From positions 434,001-498,000 of the forward strand of contig NZ_SHMH01000001.1 in assembly GCF_004283755.1 (NCBI RefSeq): DNA of 64,000 nucleotides. The letters are read 5' to 3'. Position 1 is the first letter of the stretch. Every line of letters starts with the position of its first letter. A model generated the notes under the pieces. The model did not search any database. It saw only the letters and a list, made by a program, of their open reading frames with translations, and had not been told where the DNA came from. Positions 1 through 8,633 of this stretch are shown here, piece by piece. Made by a program: the position numbers and the translations under genes. The stretch comes from Pseudoxanthomonas winnipegensis (GTDB lineage Bacteria; Pseudomonadota; Gammaproteobacteria; Xanthomonadales; Xanthomonadaceae).

Positions 1-1
1 C

Positions 2-1711
2 ATCGTGGTGTTCGCGATCCTGACCATCGTCAACTTCGTGGTGGTGACCAAGGGCGCCGGGCGCATCTCCGAGGTGTCGGCGCGCTTCATCCTCGACGCC
101 CTGCCCGGCAAGCAGATGGCCATCGACGCCGACCTCAACGCCGGCCTGCTAACCCGCGAGGAGGCCAAGGCCCGCCGCCAGGAAGTGCGCGAGGAGGCCG
201 ACTTCTACGGCTCGATGGACGGCGCCAGCAAGTTCGTGCGCGGCGACGCCATCGCCGGCATCCTGATCCTGGCGATCAACATCGTCGGCGGCCTGCTGAT
301 CGGCGTGCTCCAGCACGACATGTCCTTCGCCGACGCGCTGCGCACCTACACGCTGCTGGCCATCGGCGACGGCCTGGTCGCCCAGCTGCCGGCGCTGCTG
401 ATCGCCACCGCCGTGGCGATGCTGGTGACCCGCTCCACCGGCGAGCAGGACATGGGCGAGACGGTGTCCAAGCAGGTCTTCGGTCATCAGCGTGCGCTGA
501 CCATCGCCGCGCTGCTGCTGGGCCTGATCGGCATCATCCCGGGCATGCCCAACGTGCCGTTCCTGATCCTGGCGGCGGTGCTGGGCTATGCGGCCTGGCA
601 GCTGCACAAGCGCCGCCTGGCCGCCCCGCAGGAAGACGCCGCGGCCGCGGCGGCCGCCGCCAGCACGCCGGCCGGCAATGCCGAGCTGAGCTGGGACGAG
701 ATCCGCCCGGTCGAGCCGCTGGCCCTGGAAGTGGGCTACAAGCTGATCGCGCTGGTGGACAAGAATCAGGGCGGCGAACTGCTGGCGCGCCTGAAGGGCG
801 TGCGCCGCAAGCTGACCCAGGACCTGGGCTTCCTGATTCCCGCCGTGCACGTGCGCGACAACCTGGAGCTGGCCCCGGGCCAGTACCGCGTGCTGGTCCA
901 CGGCGTGCCGCTGGCCACCGGCGACATCCATCCCGACCGCGAGCTGGCGCTGGACCCGGGCCGCGTGTTCGGCGCGCTGGACGGCATCCCCGGCAAGGAC
1001 CCGGCCTTCGGCCTGGATTCGACCTGGATCCTGCCCGCCCAGCGCGCGCATGCCGAGTCGCTGGGCTATACCGTGGTCGACGCGGCCACCGTGGTGGCCA
1101 CCCACCTGTCGCACCTGATCCGCGAGCGCGCCGCCGAACTGCTGGGCCTGGAAGAGGTGCAGCAGCTGCTGGCCACGCTGGGCCGCGGCGGCAACGCCAA
1201 GCTGGTCGAGGACCTCACGCCCAAGCTGCTGCCGCTGTCGGTGGTGGCCAAGGTGCTGCAGTCCCTGCTGGCCGACAAGGTGCCGCTGCGCCAGATCCGC
1301 CAGATCGTCGAGACCCTGCTCGAGCACGCCGTCCACACCCAGGACCCGGCGCAACTGACCGCCGCGGTGCGCGTGGCGCTGGGCCGCTTCATCGTGCAGG
1401 AACTCAACGGCATGGCCGACGAGCTGCCGGTGTTCACCCTGGCCCCGCAGCTGGAGCGGGTGATGCAGGACTCGGTCAGCGGCCAGGGCGGCGCCCTGGA
1501 GCCCGGCCTGGCCGAGCGCATCCACCAGAACCTCAGCCAATGCGTGACCCAGCAGGAAAGCAAGGGCGAACCGGCCGTGCTGCTGGTGCCCGGCAACGTG
1601 CGCGCCGCCATCGCCCGCCTGGTCCGCCACAGCGTGCCTTCGCTGTCGGTGCTGGCCTATTCGGAAGTGCCGGAGGACAAGCGGTTGCGGCTGGTGGGGG
1701 CGGTGGGGTGA
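2..1711 (+). CDS. flhA: Flagellar export protein FlhA (5'-truncated by window edge)
   Basis: Core inner-membrane component of the flagellar type III export gate. The readable frame is open from base 2 and gives about 569 residues; the family is near 690, so roughly the first 120 residues lie outside the window. The family signature (VTKGAGRISEVSARF, then LPGKQMAIDADLNAG) is near the visible N-terminus, followed by further hydrophobic helices to about residue 200, an Ala-rich linker, and the cytoplasmic domain that docks export substrates and chaperones. It is first in a same-strand series with flhF, fleN and fliA, the usual order in Xanthomonadaceae and Pseudomonas. The identification is secure; the start is not visible. 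Confidence 0.96.
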   Translation: MVVFAILTIVNFVVVTKGAGRISEVSARFILDALPGKQMAIDADLNAGLLTREEAKARRQEVREEADFYGSMDGASKFVRGDAIAGILILAINIVGGLLIGVLQHDMSFADALRTYTLLAIGDGLVAQLPALLIATAVAMLVTRSTGEQDMGETVSKQVFGHQRALTIAALLLGLIGIIPGMPNVPFLILAAVLGYAAWQLHKRRLAAPQEDAAAAAAAASTPAGNAELSWDEIRPVEPLALEVGYKLIALVDKNQGGELLARLKGVRRKLTQDLGFLIPAVHVRDNLELAPGQYRVLVHGVPLATGDIHPDRELALDPGRVFGALDGIPGKDPAFGLDSTWILPAQRAHAESLGYTVVDAATVVATHLSHLIRERAAELLGLEEVQQLLATLGRGGNAKLVEDLTPKLLPLSVVAKVLQSLLADKVPLRQIRQIVETLLEHAVHTQDPAQLTAAVRVALGRFIVQELNGMADELPVFTLAPQLERVMQDSVSGQGGALEPGLAERIHQNLSQCVTQQESKGEPAVLLVPGNVRAAIARLVRHSVPSLSVLAYSEVPEDKRLRLVGAVG

Positions 1712-1718
1712 AGTAGCC

Positions 1719-1774
1719 GGGATTCGGGATTCGGGATTCGGGATTCGGGATTCGGGATTCGGGATTCGGGATTC
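1719..1774 (+). repeat. Tandem heptamer array (GGGATTC)x8
   Basis: Eight perfect tandem copies of GGGATTC begin 8 bp after the flhA stop codon. An array of nearly the same heptamer in opposite orientation lies about 280 bp downstream, so the two could pair as a long stem. The same unit recurs between hslV and hslU and between ftsQ and ddl. Confidence 0.95.
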
Positions 1775-2054
1775 GGGCGAAGCTAAGAGCCTTGTCAGAA
1801 GTGGGCAAGAAGAACTGGTGATCGAGGCGAGATCCAGGAACCAAGCGACGTTCGCGCTAGCCGCATGACCCGCCCCCGCTCTTGCGCGCAGCGCAAGGGA
1901 GCTCGAAGTCGCGGTAGCGACCGAGGGGGAGAGGTCAGCTGTTGCTATTGCTGCTTCGCTCTCCTCCGGCCACGCGCGAAGAGCACCCCTCCCCAACCCT
2001 CCCCTGCGCTGCGCGCAAGGGAGGGGGCAGGTCACTTGGGCTCACGCTTCCTGC

Positions 2055-2110
2055 GATCCCGAATCCCCAATCCCCAATCCCCAATCCCCAATCCCCAATC
2101 CCCAATCCCG
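2055..2110 (-). repeat. Tandem heptamer array (AATCCCC), inverted relative to the 1719 array
   Basis: Six full copies of AATCCCC plus degenerate end units. Read on the minus strand this is GGGGATT, the same family as the upstream GGGATTC array. It ends about 80 bp before the flhF start. Confidence 0.92.
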
Positions 2111-2191
2111 GCTTCTCCCGCGGCACAACTCCTGCATGAGTCCAACCAAGCGTGATGCCGGAGGGCCGGCAGCGCAGGAGACCACCGCCCG

Positions 2192-3808
2192 ATGAACATC
2201 AAGAGTTTCGTTGCCAGCGACATGCGCACCGCGCTGCGGATGATCCGCGACGCGCAGGGGCCGGACGCGGTGATCCTGTCCAGCCGGCCGGTGGCCGGCG
2301 GCATCGAAGTGGTCTCGGCCACCGAGTACGACCAGGCCGCGCTGGCCCGCGCCATGCGCGCGGCGGGCGCCGACCCGGCCGATGCCAGCCCGGCCGCGCT
2401 GTCGGCGCTGGCCCAGCAGCAGCTGCCCGCCGGGATCCCGGCATCCGTCGGAATCCCGGCGCAGCCGGTCGCCGCCGCCCAGCCGCTCGCCGCGCCGCCG
2501 CCGCCGAGCGCGCAGCCCGATCCGGCCGCCGCCTTCGCCGCGGTCATGGACAAGGCCCGCCCCGCAACGCACGGCGCCGACTCGCTGCTGGCACGGGCCC
2601 GCGCGCGCCTGCTCGGCCAGCCCGCCGAACCGGCGCCGGCCGCCGAGCGCGCCCCGGTCCAGGTCCAGGTCCACGTCGCCGCACCCGAAGCCGCCGCCCA
2701 GGTCGACGTGCAGGATTTCGCCGCCGCCCTGCGCGCGCGCCTTGCCGAAAGCGAGGCCCAGGCCACCGTCACCCTGGACATGACCCGCCCCGCGCAGCCG
2801 ATCACCGCAGCGCCGGCGGCCGAGGCCGCCGCCCCGATCATCGAGGCCCCGACCGAACCCGCCCGCCCCGCCCTGGCGCTGGTGCCCGGCATCGAGACCG
2901 ACCCGGCCATCGTCGCCATGCGCGAGGAGATGGCCCGCATGCGCGCACTGATGGAGGCGCAGATGGAGCAGCTCTCGCTCGAACGCCTGCGCGGCTCGCC
3001 AGCGCGCGCGGCCGCCTTCGACGCCCTGACCGGCTACGGCTGCGAGCAGGCCCTGGCCCAGGCCGTGGCCCTGCGCGTGGACCCGTCCCTGCCGCTGGCC
3101 GAGGTCAGCGCGGCGATGCTGGCCGAACTGGCCGACAGCCTCAGCATCTGCGCCAGCGAGACCATCGACGAGGGCGGCGTGATCGCCCTGGTCGGCCCCA
3201 CCGGCGCCGGCAAGACCACCACCGCGGCCAAGCTGGCCGCGCGCTTCGCCGCCCGCCACCGCGCCCGCGACGTGGCCCTGATCACCACCGACTGCGAGCG
3301 CCCCGGCGCGCACGAACAGCTGCAGGCCTACGGCCGCAAGCTCGGCATCACTGTGTGCGAGGCGCGCGGCATCGGCGGCCTGCAGCTGGCGCTGGAGCAG
3401 CTGGCCGACTATCCGCTGGTGCTGGTGGACACCACCGGCTACGCGCCGACCGACCGCGCGCTGTTCAACCAGATCCTGTGGCTGCGCGCGACCACCAAGG
3501 TGCGCAGCCTGCTGGTGCTGCCGGCCAACGGCCACGCCCAGGACATGGGCGAGGTCATCCGCCGCTACCGCCCGGCCGCGCCGGAAGGGCTGATCCTGAC
3601 CAAGCTGGACGAGACCGGCTACCTGGGCAGCGCCCTGTCGGTGGCCGCGCGCACCGCCATGCCCATCGCCTACACCACCAACGGCCAGCGCATCGACAGC
3701 GACATCGACGCCGCCGACGCCCTGGCCATCGCCCAGGCGATGGAAAGCGCGCGCCGCAGCAGCGATGTGGCCACCCACGGCATCGAGACCCGCCATGCAG
3801 TCGCCTGA
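2192..3808 (+). CDS. flhF: Flagellar biosynthesis GTPase FlhF
   Basis: SRP-family GTPase that sets the position and number of polar flagella. The protein has 538 residues: an N-terminal B domain (from MNIKSFVASDM), a long Ala/Pro-rich variable linker to about residue 250, and a C-terminal NG GTPase domain. Visible motifs are the P-loop GPTGAGKTTTAAKL near residue 333, G3 DTTGY near 412 and G4 TKLDETG near 469. The ATG is the first credible start and matches the conserved family N-terminus. fleN begins inside its last codons, so the two are translationally coupled, as expected for partners that act together at the pole. Confidence 0.96.
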   Translation: MNIKSFVASDMRTALRMIRDAQGPDAVILSSRPVAGGIEVVSATEYDQAALARAMRAAGADPADASPAALSALAQQQLPAGIPASVGIPAQPVAAAQPLAAPPPPSAQPDPAAAFAAVMDKARPATHGADSLLARARARLLGQPAEPAPAAERAPVQVQVHVAAPEAAAQVDVQDFAAALRARLAESEAQATVTLDMTRPAQPITAAPAAEAAAPIIEAPTEPARPALALVPGIETDPAIVAMREEMARMRALMEAQMEQLSLERLRGSPARAAAFDALTGYGCEQALAQAVALRVDPSLPLAEVSAAMLAELADSLSICASETIDEGGVIALVGPTGAGKTTTAAKLAARFAARHRARDVALITTDCERPGAHEQLQAYGRKLGITVCEARGIGGLQLALEQLADYPLVLVDTTGYAPTDRALFNQILWLRATTKVRSLLVLPANGHAQDMGEVIRRYRPAAPEGLILTKLDETGYLGSALSVAARTAMPIAYTTNGQRIDSDIDAADALAIAQAMESARRSSDVATHGIETRHAVA

Positions 3809-4643
3809 TCCCCGCGCCCCGCGCATCCCCCGCGTCATCGCCGTGGCCAGCGGCAAGGGCGGCGTGGGCAAGACCACGACCTCGATCAACCTGGCCGCGG
3901 CCATGGTCAACGCCGGCCAGCGCACGCTGCTGCTGGATACCGACCTGGGCCTGGCCAACGCCGATGTGATGCTGGGCCTGTCCCCGCGCTTCACCCTGGC
4001 CGATGTGTTCGCCGTCAAGTGCACGCTGGCCGACACGCTGCTGGAAGGCCCGGGTGGCCTGCTGGTGGTACCGGCCGCCTCGGGCAAGCAGCACATGGCC
4101 CAGCTGTCGCCGGCCGAACACACCGGCCTGATCCACGCGTTCTCCGAGCTGGACGTGCCGCTGGACGTGATGGTGATCGACAACGCCGCCGGCATCGCCG
4201 ATGGCGTGCTGACCTTCTGCCAGGCCGCGCACGACGTGGTGGTGGTGGTCTGCGACGAACCGGCCTCGATGACCGATGCCTACGCGCTGATCAAGGTCCT
4301 GGGCCGCGACCGCGGCGTGCGCCGGGTGCACGTGCTGGCCAACCAGGTCGGCGATGCGACCGAGGGCCCGGCGCTGTTCGCCAAGCTCGAACGCGTGGTC
4401 GGCCGCTTCCTGGACATCACCCTGAACTACCTCGGCGCGGTGCCGCGCGACGAATGGCTGCGCCGCGCGGTGCAGCGCCAGGAGGCCGTCGTGGACGCCT
4501 TTCCCTCGGCGCCCTCGGCCATCGCCTTCCGCGACATGGCCCGCCGCGCGCGCCAGTGGCAGCAGCCCACCGCGCCGCGCGGCCATGTCGAATTCTTCCT
4601 CGAACGCCTGGTCGGCCAGCCCGCCCAAGGGAGCCCGGCATGA
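3795..4643 (+). CDS. fleN: Flagellar number regulator FleN/FlhG (MinD-like ATPase)
   Basis: MinD/ParA-type ATPase that restrains flagellar number, in Pseudomonas by antagonising FleQ. It has 282 residues, with the deviant Walker A KGGVGKTTTS near residue 20, DTDLGLANAD after it, and the MinD-like IDNAAGIA segment. The ATG at 3795 overlaps the end of flhF by 14 bp. An upstream in-frame ATG lies deeper in flhF and would add ten low-complexity residues, so I prefer 3795. The stop overlaps the fliA start (ATGA). Confidence 0.95.
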   Translation: MQSPDPRAPRIPRVIAVASGKGGVGKTTTSINLAAAMVNAGQRTLLLDTDLGLANADVMLGLSPRFTLADVFAVKCTLADTLLEGPGGLLVVPAASGKQHMAQLSPAEHTGLIHAFSELDVPLDVMVIDNAAGIADGVLTFCQAAHDVVVVVCDEPASMTDAYALIKVLGRDRGVRRVHVLANQVGDATEGPALFAKLERVVGRFLDITLNYLGAVPRDEWLRRAVQRQEAVVDAFPSAPSAIAFRDMARRARQWQQPTAPRGHVEFFLERLVGQPAQGSPA

Positions 4644-5389
4644 ACCTCATGGCCGCTGCCCAGTACCGCGCCCACCAGCAGGGCTCGCCCGCCGAGATCG
4701 TCGAGCGGCACGGCGAACTGGTGCGCCGCATCGCCCACCACCTGGCCGCGCGCCTGCCGGCCAGCGTGGAGATCGACGACCTGATCCAGGCCGGCATGCT
4801 GGGCCTGATCGACGCGGCCCGGAACTTCCAGAACGACCAGGGCGCCACCTTCGAGACCTACGCCTCCATCCGCATCCGCGGGGCGATGATCGACGAGATG
4901 CGCCGCGGCGACTGGACCCCGCGCTCGGTGCACCGCAACTACCGCGAGATGGTCTCGGCCGTGCGCCAGGTCGAACAGGCCACCGGCCGCGCCGCGACCG
5001 CCGCGCAGGTGGCGGCGGTCATGCAGATCCCGCTGGACGAGTACCACCACCTGGTCGAGGACGCCGCCCGCGGCCAGCTCACCAGCCTGGACGCGCACAT
5101 CGCCGAACACGACGGCGAGGCGCGCCTGGCCGGCGCCGACAGCGCCACCCCGGCGCGCGCCTTCGAGCAGACCGCCTTCCGCGACGCCCTGGCCGAGGCC
5201 ATCGCCGGCCTGCCCGAGCGCGAGGCGATGGTGCTCTCGCTGTACTACGAGCAGGAGCTCAACCTGCGCGAGATCGGCGCGGTGCTGTCGGTCAGCGAAT
5301 CGCGCGTCTGCCAGATCCACGGCCAGGCCGTGATCCGCCTGCGCGCCCGCCTCGGCGAATGGAAGCGCGAGCCGGCGGAGATCGACTGA
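4640..5389 (+). CDS. fliA: Flagellar sigma factor FliA (sigma-28)
   Basis: RNA polymerase sigma factor for late flagellar and motility genes; 249 residues, typical for the family. Region 2 (IDDLIQAGMLGLIDAARNF, then FETYASIRIRGAMIDEMR) and the region 4 helix-turn-helix (LREIGAVLSVSESRVCQIH) are both clear. The start overlaps the fleN stop by 4 bp, supporting co-translation of flhF-fleN-fliA. In Pseudomonas and Xanthomonas cheY, cheZ and cheA normally follow; here a repeat-rich gap follows instead. Confidence 0.96.
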   Translation: MNLMAAAQYRAHQQGSPAEIVERHGELVRRIAHHLAARLPASVEIDDLIQAGMLGLIDAARNFQNDQGATFETYASIRIRGAMIDEMRRGDWTPRSVHRNYREMVSAVRQVEQATGRAATAAQVAAVMQIPLDEYHHLVEDAARGQLTSLDAHIAEHDGEARLAGADSATPARAFEQTAFRDALAEAIAGLPEREAMVLSLYYEQELNLREIGAVLSVSESRVCQIHGQAVIRLRARLGEWKREPAEID

Positions 5390-5423
5390 GGGTGGCTGTT
5401 TGGCAGACAGCTGAAAGCCGAAG

Positions 5424-5468
5424 AGCTAGAAGCTGCAAAGCTAGAAGCTGCAAAGCTCGAAGCTGAAA
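5424..5468 (+). repeat. Three tandem 15-bp units (AGCTAGAAGCTGCAA)
   Basis: Two identical 15-bp units followed by a third with three changes, then a degenerate AGCTGAAAAGC tail. Located just downstream of fliA. Function unknown. Confidence 0.85.
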
Positions 5469-5561
5469 AGCTGAAAAGCACCCCCTCCCAACCTCCCCCT
5501 TCGCTGCGCGAAAGGGGAGGGGCCGATCGCCTGGTGGGACCCGCCACGGCGGCTCCCACTT

Positions 5562-5635
5562 GTAGAGCGGAGCTTGCTCCGCTGGGGCTTTCCCCACGAA
5601 CCGAACCAAGAGCAGCGGAGCGAGCTCCGCTCTAC
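5562..5635. repeat. GTAG-type palindrome pair (REP/SMAG-like), copy 1
   Basis: A 23-bp imperfect palindrome starting GTAGAGCGGAGCTTGCTC is followed after 28 bp by an inverted copy ending CTCTAC. The terminal GTAG and head-to-head pairing are the hallmarks of REP elements described in Stenotrophomonas (SMAG). Other copies are at 18315 and 41956. Confidence 0.88.
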
Positions 5636-6119
5636 AGACGGGCGGCCGCTAGATTTGAGAGACAGTTGCTCCCACGACAGCAAGGCACTCCCAGCAAAGC
5701 CCGAAGCCGGCTTCTGCCGTTCGCGGGAGCGATAGCCTCAGCCATTTGAAAGGCCGCGCGCGGTCTGCCCGCTCCCTTTGGCCGAAGGCCAAGGGGAGCT
5801 CGAAGTCGCGGCTAGCGACTGAGGAGGAGGGGTGCTCTTCGCGGGGAGCCTGAAGATCACAGCCTCCCAACTCCCCTCGCTGCGCAAAGGGACGACACGG
5901 ATTCCAGCCACATCGAGAAACCGCGCACTGCATCACGCCGCGACAGTGATCCATCTCGGAGCCGCGCCATGAGCCTGGCGCGTATCTTGCAACACAGGGT
6001 CAGCCGCAACGCATCCCAGGTGCATGAGGCGCGCGCATCGCGCGCGCCTCATCCCGCCTGTCGCGTCGCGCGCGAAAAACCTCTCTTCAGGAATCCGGCG
6101 CGCGGCCGTCATACAGATC

Positions 6120-6863
6120 ATGGACAAGCTCAGCCTCGTTGGTGCCATTCTCGCGCTGGTCGCGCTGCTGCTCGGCAGCGTGCTCAAGGGCGCCGGCATC
6201 GAAAGCCTGTGGTCGCCGGCCGCGTTCGTGATCGTGGTCATCGGCACCTTCGCCTCGATCATGCTGCAGACCCATATGTCCACCTTCCTGCTGGCCTTCA
6301 AGCTGGTCAAATGGGTGTTCATGCCGCCCGCGCAGGACCGAGCCGGCGTGCTGGCCAAGATCGTCGAGTGGTCCAACACCGCGCGCAAGCAGGGCCTGCT
6401 CGGCCTGGAGGCGCAGGTCAAGGAACAGGACGACGCCTTCATCAAGAAGGGCCTGCAGATGGTGGTCGACGGCATCGAGCCGGAGTCGATCCGCAACGTG
6501 CTGGAGACCGACATGCACCACCAGCAGACCCGCGACACCGCCGCGGCCAAGGTGTTCGAGGGCATGGGCATCTACGCGCCCACGCTGGGGATCATCGGCG
6601 CGGTGCTGGGCCTGATCGCGGTGATGAAGAACCTGGCCGACCCGTCCAAGCTGGGCCACGGCATCGGCGCGGCATTCACCGCCACCATCTACGGCATCGG
6701 CATGGCCAACCTGATGTTCCTGCCGGTGGCGGCCAAGCTCAAGGCGCTGATCGCCGAACAGAACGAGTCCCGTGAGATGATCCTCGAGGGCCTGATCGCC
6801 ATCGCGCAGGGCGAAAACCCGCGCAACATCGAATCCCGACTGTCGGTCTACGTGGCGCACTAG
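6120..6863 (+). CDS. motC: Flagellar motor stator protein MotC (MotA-like)
   Basis: Proton-channel subunit of the flagellar stator, in the inner membrane; 247 residues. It starts MDKLSLVGAILALVALLLGS and has four hydrophobic segments, with the conserved LGIIGAVLGLIAVMKNL and GIGAAFTATIYGIGMANL helices that line the channel. The ATG at 6120 gives the usual MotA/MotC N-terminus; an upstream extension is arginine-rich and unlikely. motD follows after 22 bp, forming a stator pair. The MotC name rests on context with motD and parA. Confidence 0.93.
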   Translation: MDKLSLVGAILALVALLLGSVLKGAGIESLWSPAAFVIVVIGTFASIMLQTHMSTFLLAFKLVKWVFMPPAQDRAGVLAKIVEWSNTARKQGLLGLEAQVKEQDDAFIKKGLQMVVDGIEPESIRNVLETDMHHQQTRDTAAAKVFEGMGIYAPTLGIIGAVLGLIAVMKNLADPSKLGHGIGAAFTATIYGIGMANLMFLPVAAKLKALIAEQNESREMILEGLIAIAQGENPRNIESRLSVYVAH

Positions 6864-6885
6864 AACACAAGGACGACCTCTCCCC

Positions 6886-7854
6886 ATGGCGCGCAAGCAC
6901 CAGCACGAAGACCACGTCAACCATGAGGCCTGGGCGATCCCCATGGGCGACCTCATGACGTTGCTGCTGGCCTTCTTCGTGGTGATGTACGCGATCTCCT
7001 CGGTCAACGAGGGCAAGTTCCGCGCGGTGTCCGATGCGCTCAACGCCGAGTTCGGCGGCCCGCCGCGCTCGGTCTCGCCGGTGCAGCTGGGCAAGCACCA
7101 GCTGCTGGGCTCCTCCTTCGACCGTCCCTCGCTGGCGACCTCGGCCGCGCGCATCGGCCCGGCCCCGGCCAGCCAGCTGATGCAGGCCAAGATGCGTCAG
7201 GCGCTGGACGCGCCGCGCTACGGCCAGTCCACCGTCGGCATGACGCCCACCGCGTTCGACGCCACCGCCAGCCAGGGCCCGGGCATCGGCGGCGGCCAGC
7301 TGGGCGCGGTCGGCGAGAACATCCAGGCCGTGCTTTCCGACCTGGTGGCCAAGCACCAGGTCACCGTGCGCCGCGGCGAGAACTATCTGGAAGTGGAGAT
7401 CCAGAGCGACATCCTGTTCCCCAGCGGCGTGGCCACGCCCAGTCCGGTGGCCGCCTCGACCGTGCAGCGCGTGGCCGAGGTGCTGCGCGACGTGCCCAAC
7501 GCGGTGCGCGTGGAGGGCTATACCGACGATCAGCCCATCGCCACGGCGCAGTTCGCCTCCAACTGGGAGCTATCGGCCGCGCGCGCGGCCAGCGTGGTCC
7601 ACGTGCTGACCCAGACCGGCGTGTCGCCGGCGCGGCTGGCGGTGGTGGGCTACGGGCAGTTCCAGCCGGTCGCCGACAACGCCACCGCGCAGGGCCGCAA
7701 CGCCAACCGCCGCGTGGTGCTGGTGATCCTGGCCACGCCCAACGGCGGCCGCCCGCGCGGCCCGGACTCGGTCAGCCCCGACACGCTCCAGCCCCAGCCG
7801 TCCACGCCGGTGGCCGTCACCCCGCTGCCCGCCAACGTGGAGGCCGCCGGTTGA
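6886..7854 (+). CDS. motD: Flagellar motor stator protein MotD (MotB-like)
   Basis: Peptidoglycan-anchoring stator subunit; 322 residues. A single N-terminal transmembrane helix contains the essential channel aspartate (WAIPMGDLMTLLLAFFVVMY). A Pro/Ala-rich periplasmic linker follows, then an OmpA-like peptidoglycan-binding domain (VEGYTDDQPI, NWELSAARAASVV, NRRVVLVI). The Pro-rich tail is longer than in MotB. The stop overlaps the next start (TGATG). Confidence 0.94.
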   Translation: MARKHQHEDHVNHEAWAIPMGDLMTLLLAFFVVMYAISSVNEGKFRAVSDALNAEFGGPPRSVSPVQLGKHQLLGSSFDRPSLATSAARIGPAPASQLMQAKMRQALDAPRYGQSTVGMTPTAFDATASQGPGIGGGQLGAVGENIQAVLSDLVAKHQVTVRRGENYLEVEIQSDILFPSGVATPSPVAASTVQRVAEVLRDVPNAVRVEGYTDDQPIATAQFASNWELSAARAASVVHVLTQTGVSPARLAVVGYGQFQPVADNATAQGRNANRRVVLVILATPNGGRPRGPDSVSPDTLQPQPSTPVAVTPLPANVEAAG

Positions 7855-8633
7855 TGAAGACCTGGGCGATCGCCAACCAGAAAGGCGGCGTGGGCAAGAC
7901 CACGACCACGCTGTGCCTGGCGCGCTGCCTGGCGCAGGCCGGCCGCCAGGTGCTGATCGTGGACATGGATCCGCATGCCTCGATGACGCGGGCGTTCAAC
8001 GTGCCGCGCCATCCGGTGCCAAGCGGCACGCACGAGCTGTTCGCCCACGGCGCGCCCGGCGCGGATACGCTGGCGCGCACCACGCCCATCGAGGGCCTGC
8101 GCCTGCTCGCCGCGCAGCCAGCGTTGGCCACGCTGGAACGCCGCAGCGCCAGCCAGCCCGGCCTGGGCATGGCACTGCAGCGCGCCCTGTCCGGCGTGGC
8201 CGACCTCTACGATGAGGTGCTGCTGGACTGCCCGCCCACGCTGGGCCTGCTGATGGTCAACGCCCTGGCCGCCGCCGACGCGCTGATCGTGCCCACCCAG
8301 ACCGATCCGTTGGCCCTGCACGGCCTGACCGACATGCTGCATACCGCCGAGATGGTCGAGACCTCGCGTCGCCGGCCGCTGCCGCGCTTCGTGCTGCCCA
8401 CGCTGTACGACAGCCGCACCACCCTGGGCACGCAGAGCCTGGAGCTGCTGCACGACCTGCACACCGGCCGCGTGTGGCCGCAGGCCATCCCGATGGATGC
8501 GCGCCTGCGCGATGCGCGCGCGCTGGCCTCGGCCGCGCCCATGACCGGCCCGGGCGCCGACGCCTACCGCCAGGCGCTGGCCTGGCTGCAGGCCCAGCCG
8601 CCGCTGTCCGCCACACGGAGCCAGGCCGCGTGA
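7854..8633 (+). CDS. ParA-family ATPase, probably chemotaxis-array positioning (ParC-like)
   Basis: ParA/Soj-type ATPase of 259 residues with a deviant Walker A (NQKGGVGKTTTT, residues 8-19), DMDPHASMT and LLDCPPTLG motifs. In Pseudomonas and Vibrio the ParA homologue downstream of motCD (ParC) places chemotaxis arrays at the old pole. The position immediately after motD supports the same role, but no cheW or cheA is in the window. ATG at 7854 is preferred to TTG at 7851 because it yields MKTWAIANQKGG. The end overlaps the next gene. Confidence 0.88.
   Translation: MKTWAIANQKGGVGKTTTTLCLARCLAQAGRQVLIVDMDPHASMTRAFNVPRHPVPSGTHELFAHGAPGADTLARTTPIEGLRLLAAQPALATLERRSASQPGLGMALQRALSGVADLYDEVLLDCPPTLGLLMVNALAAADALIVPTQTDPLALHGLTDMLHTAEMVETSRRRPLPRFVLPTLYDSRTTLGTQSLELLHDLHTGRVWPQAIPMDARLRDARALASAAPMTGPGADAYRQALAWLQAQPPLSATRSQAA

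Larger units (their letters stand above)
1712..2191. other. Repeat-filled intergenic region between flhA and flhF
   Basis: This 480-bp gap has no convincing gene. It holds a forward GGGATTC array, a copy of the dispersed element containing GAAGTCGCGG (about 1888-1934), a stretch of CCCTCCCC-type sequence, and an inverted-orientation AATCCCC array. Open frames on both strands here are proline/arginine repeats produced by the arrays. A promoter for flhF could be embedded, but I see no clear sigma-28 or sigma-54 motif. Confidence 0.7.
5390..6119. other. 730-bp repeat-rich intergenic region between fliA and motC
   Basis: No credible gene. In order it contains a 15-bp tandem repeat (5424-5468), a CTCCCCCTTCGCTGCGCG-type palindrome (about 5485-5525), a GTAG palindrome pair (5562-5635), another large repeat with the GAAGTCGCGGCTAGCGAC core (about 5790-5840), and about 200 bp without recognised motifs before motC. 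Chemotaxis genes usually found at this position are absent. Confidence 0.7.

Noticed and set aside
149..2035. Long reverse-strand frame over flhA
   Set aside because: Shadow of a G+C-rich gene; Gln/His/Arg-rich with no domain. The same applies to other long antisense frames in the window.
1719..2110. CRISPR-like repeats
   Set aside because: Units are contiguous 7-mers with no spacers and no cas genes nearby.
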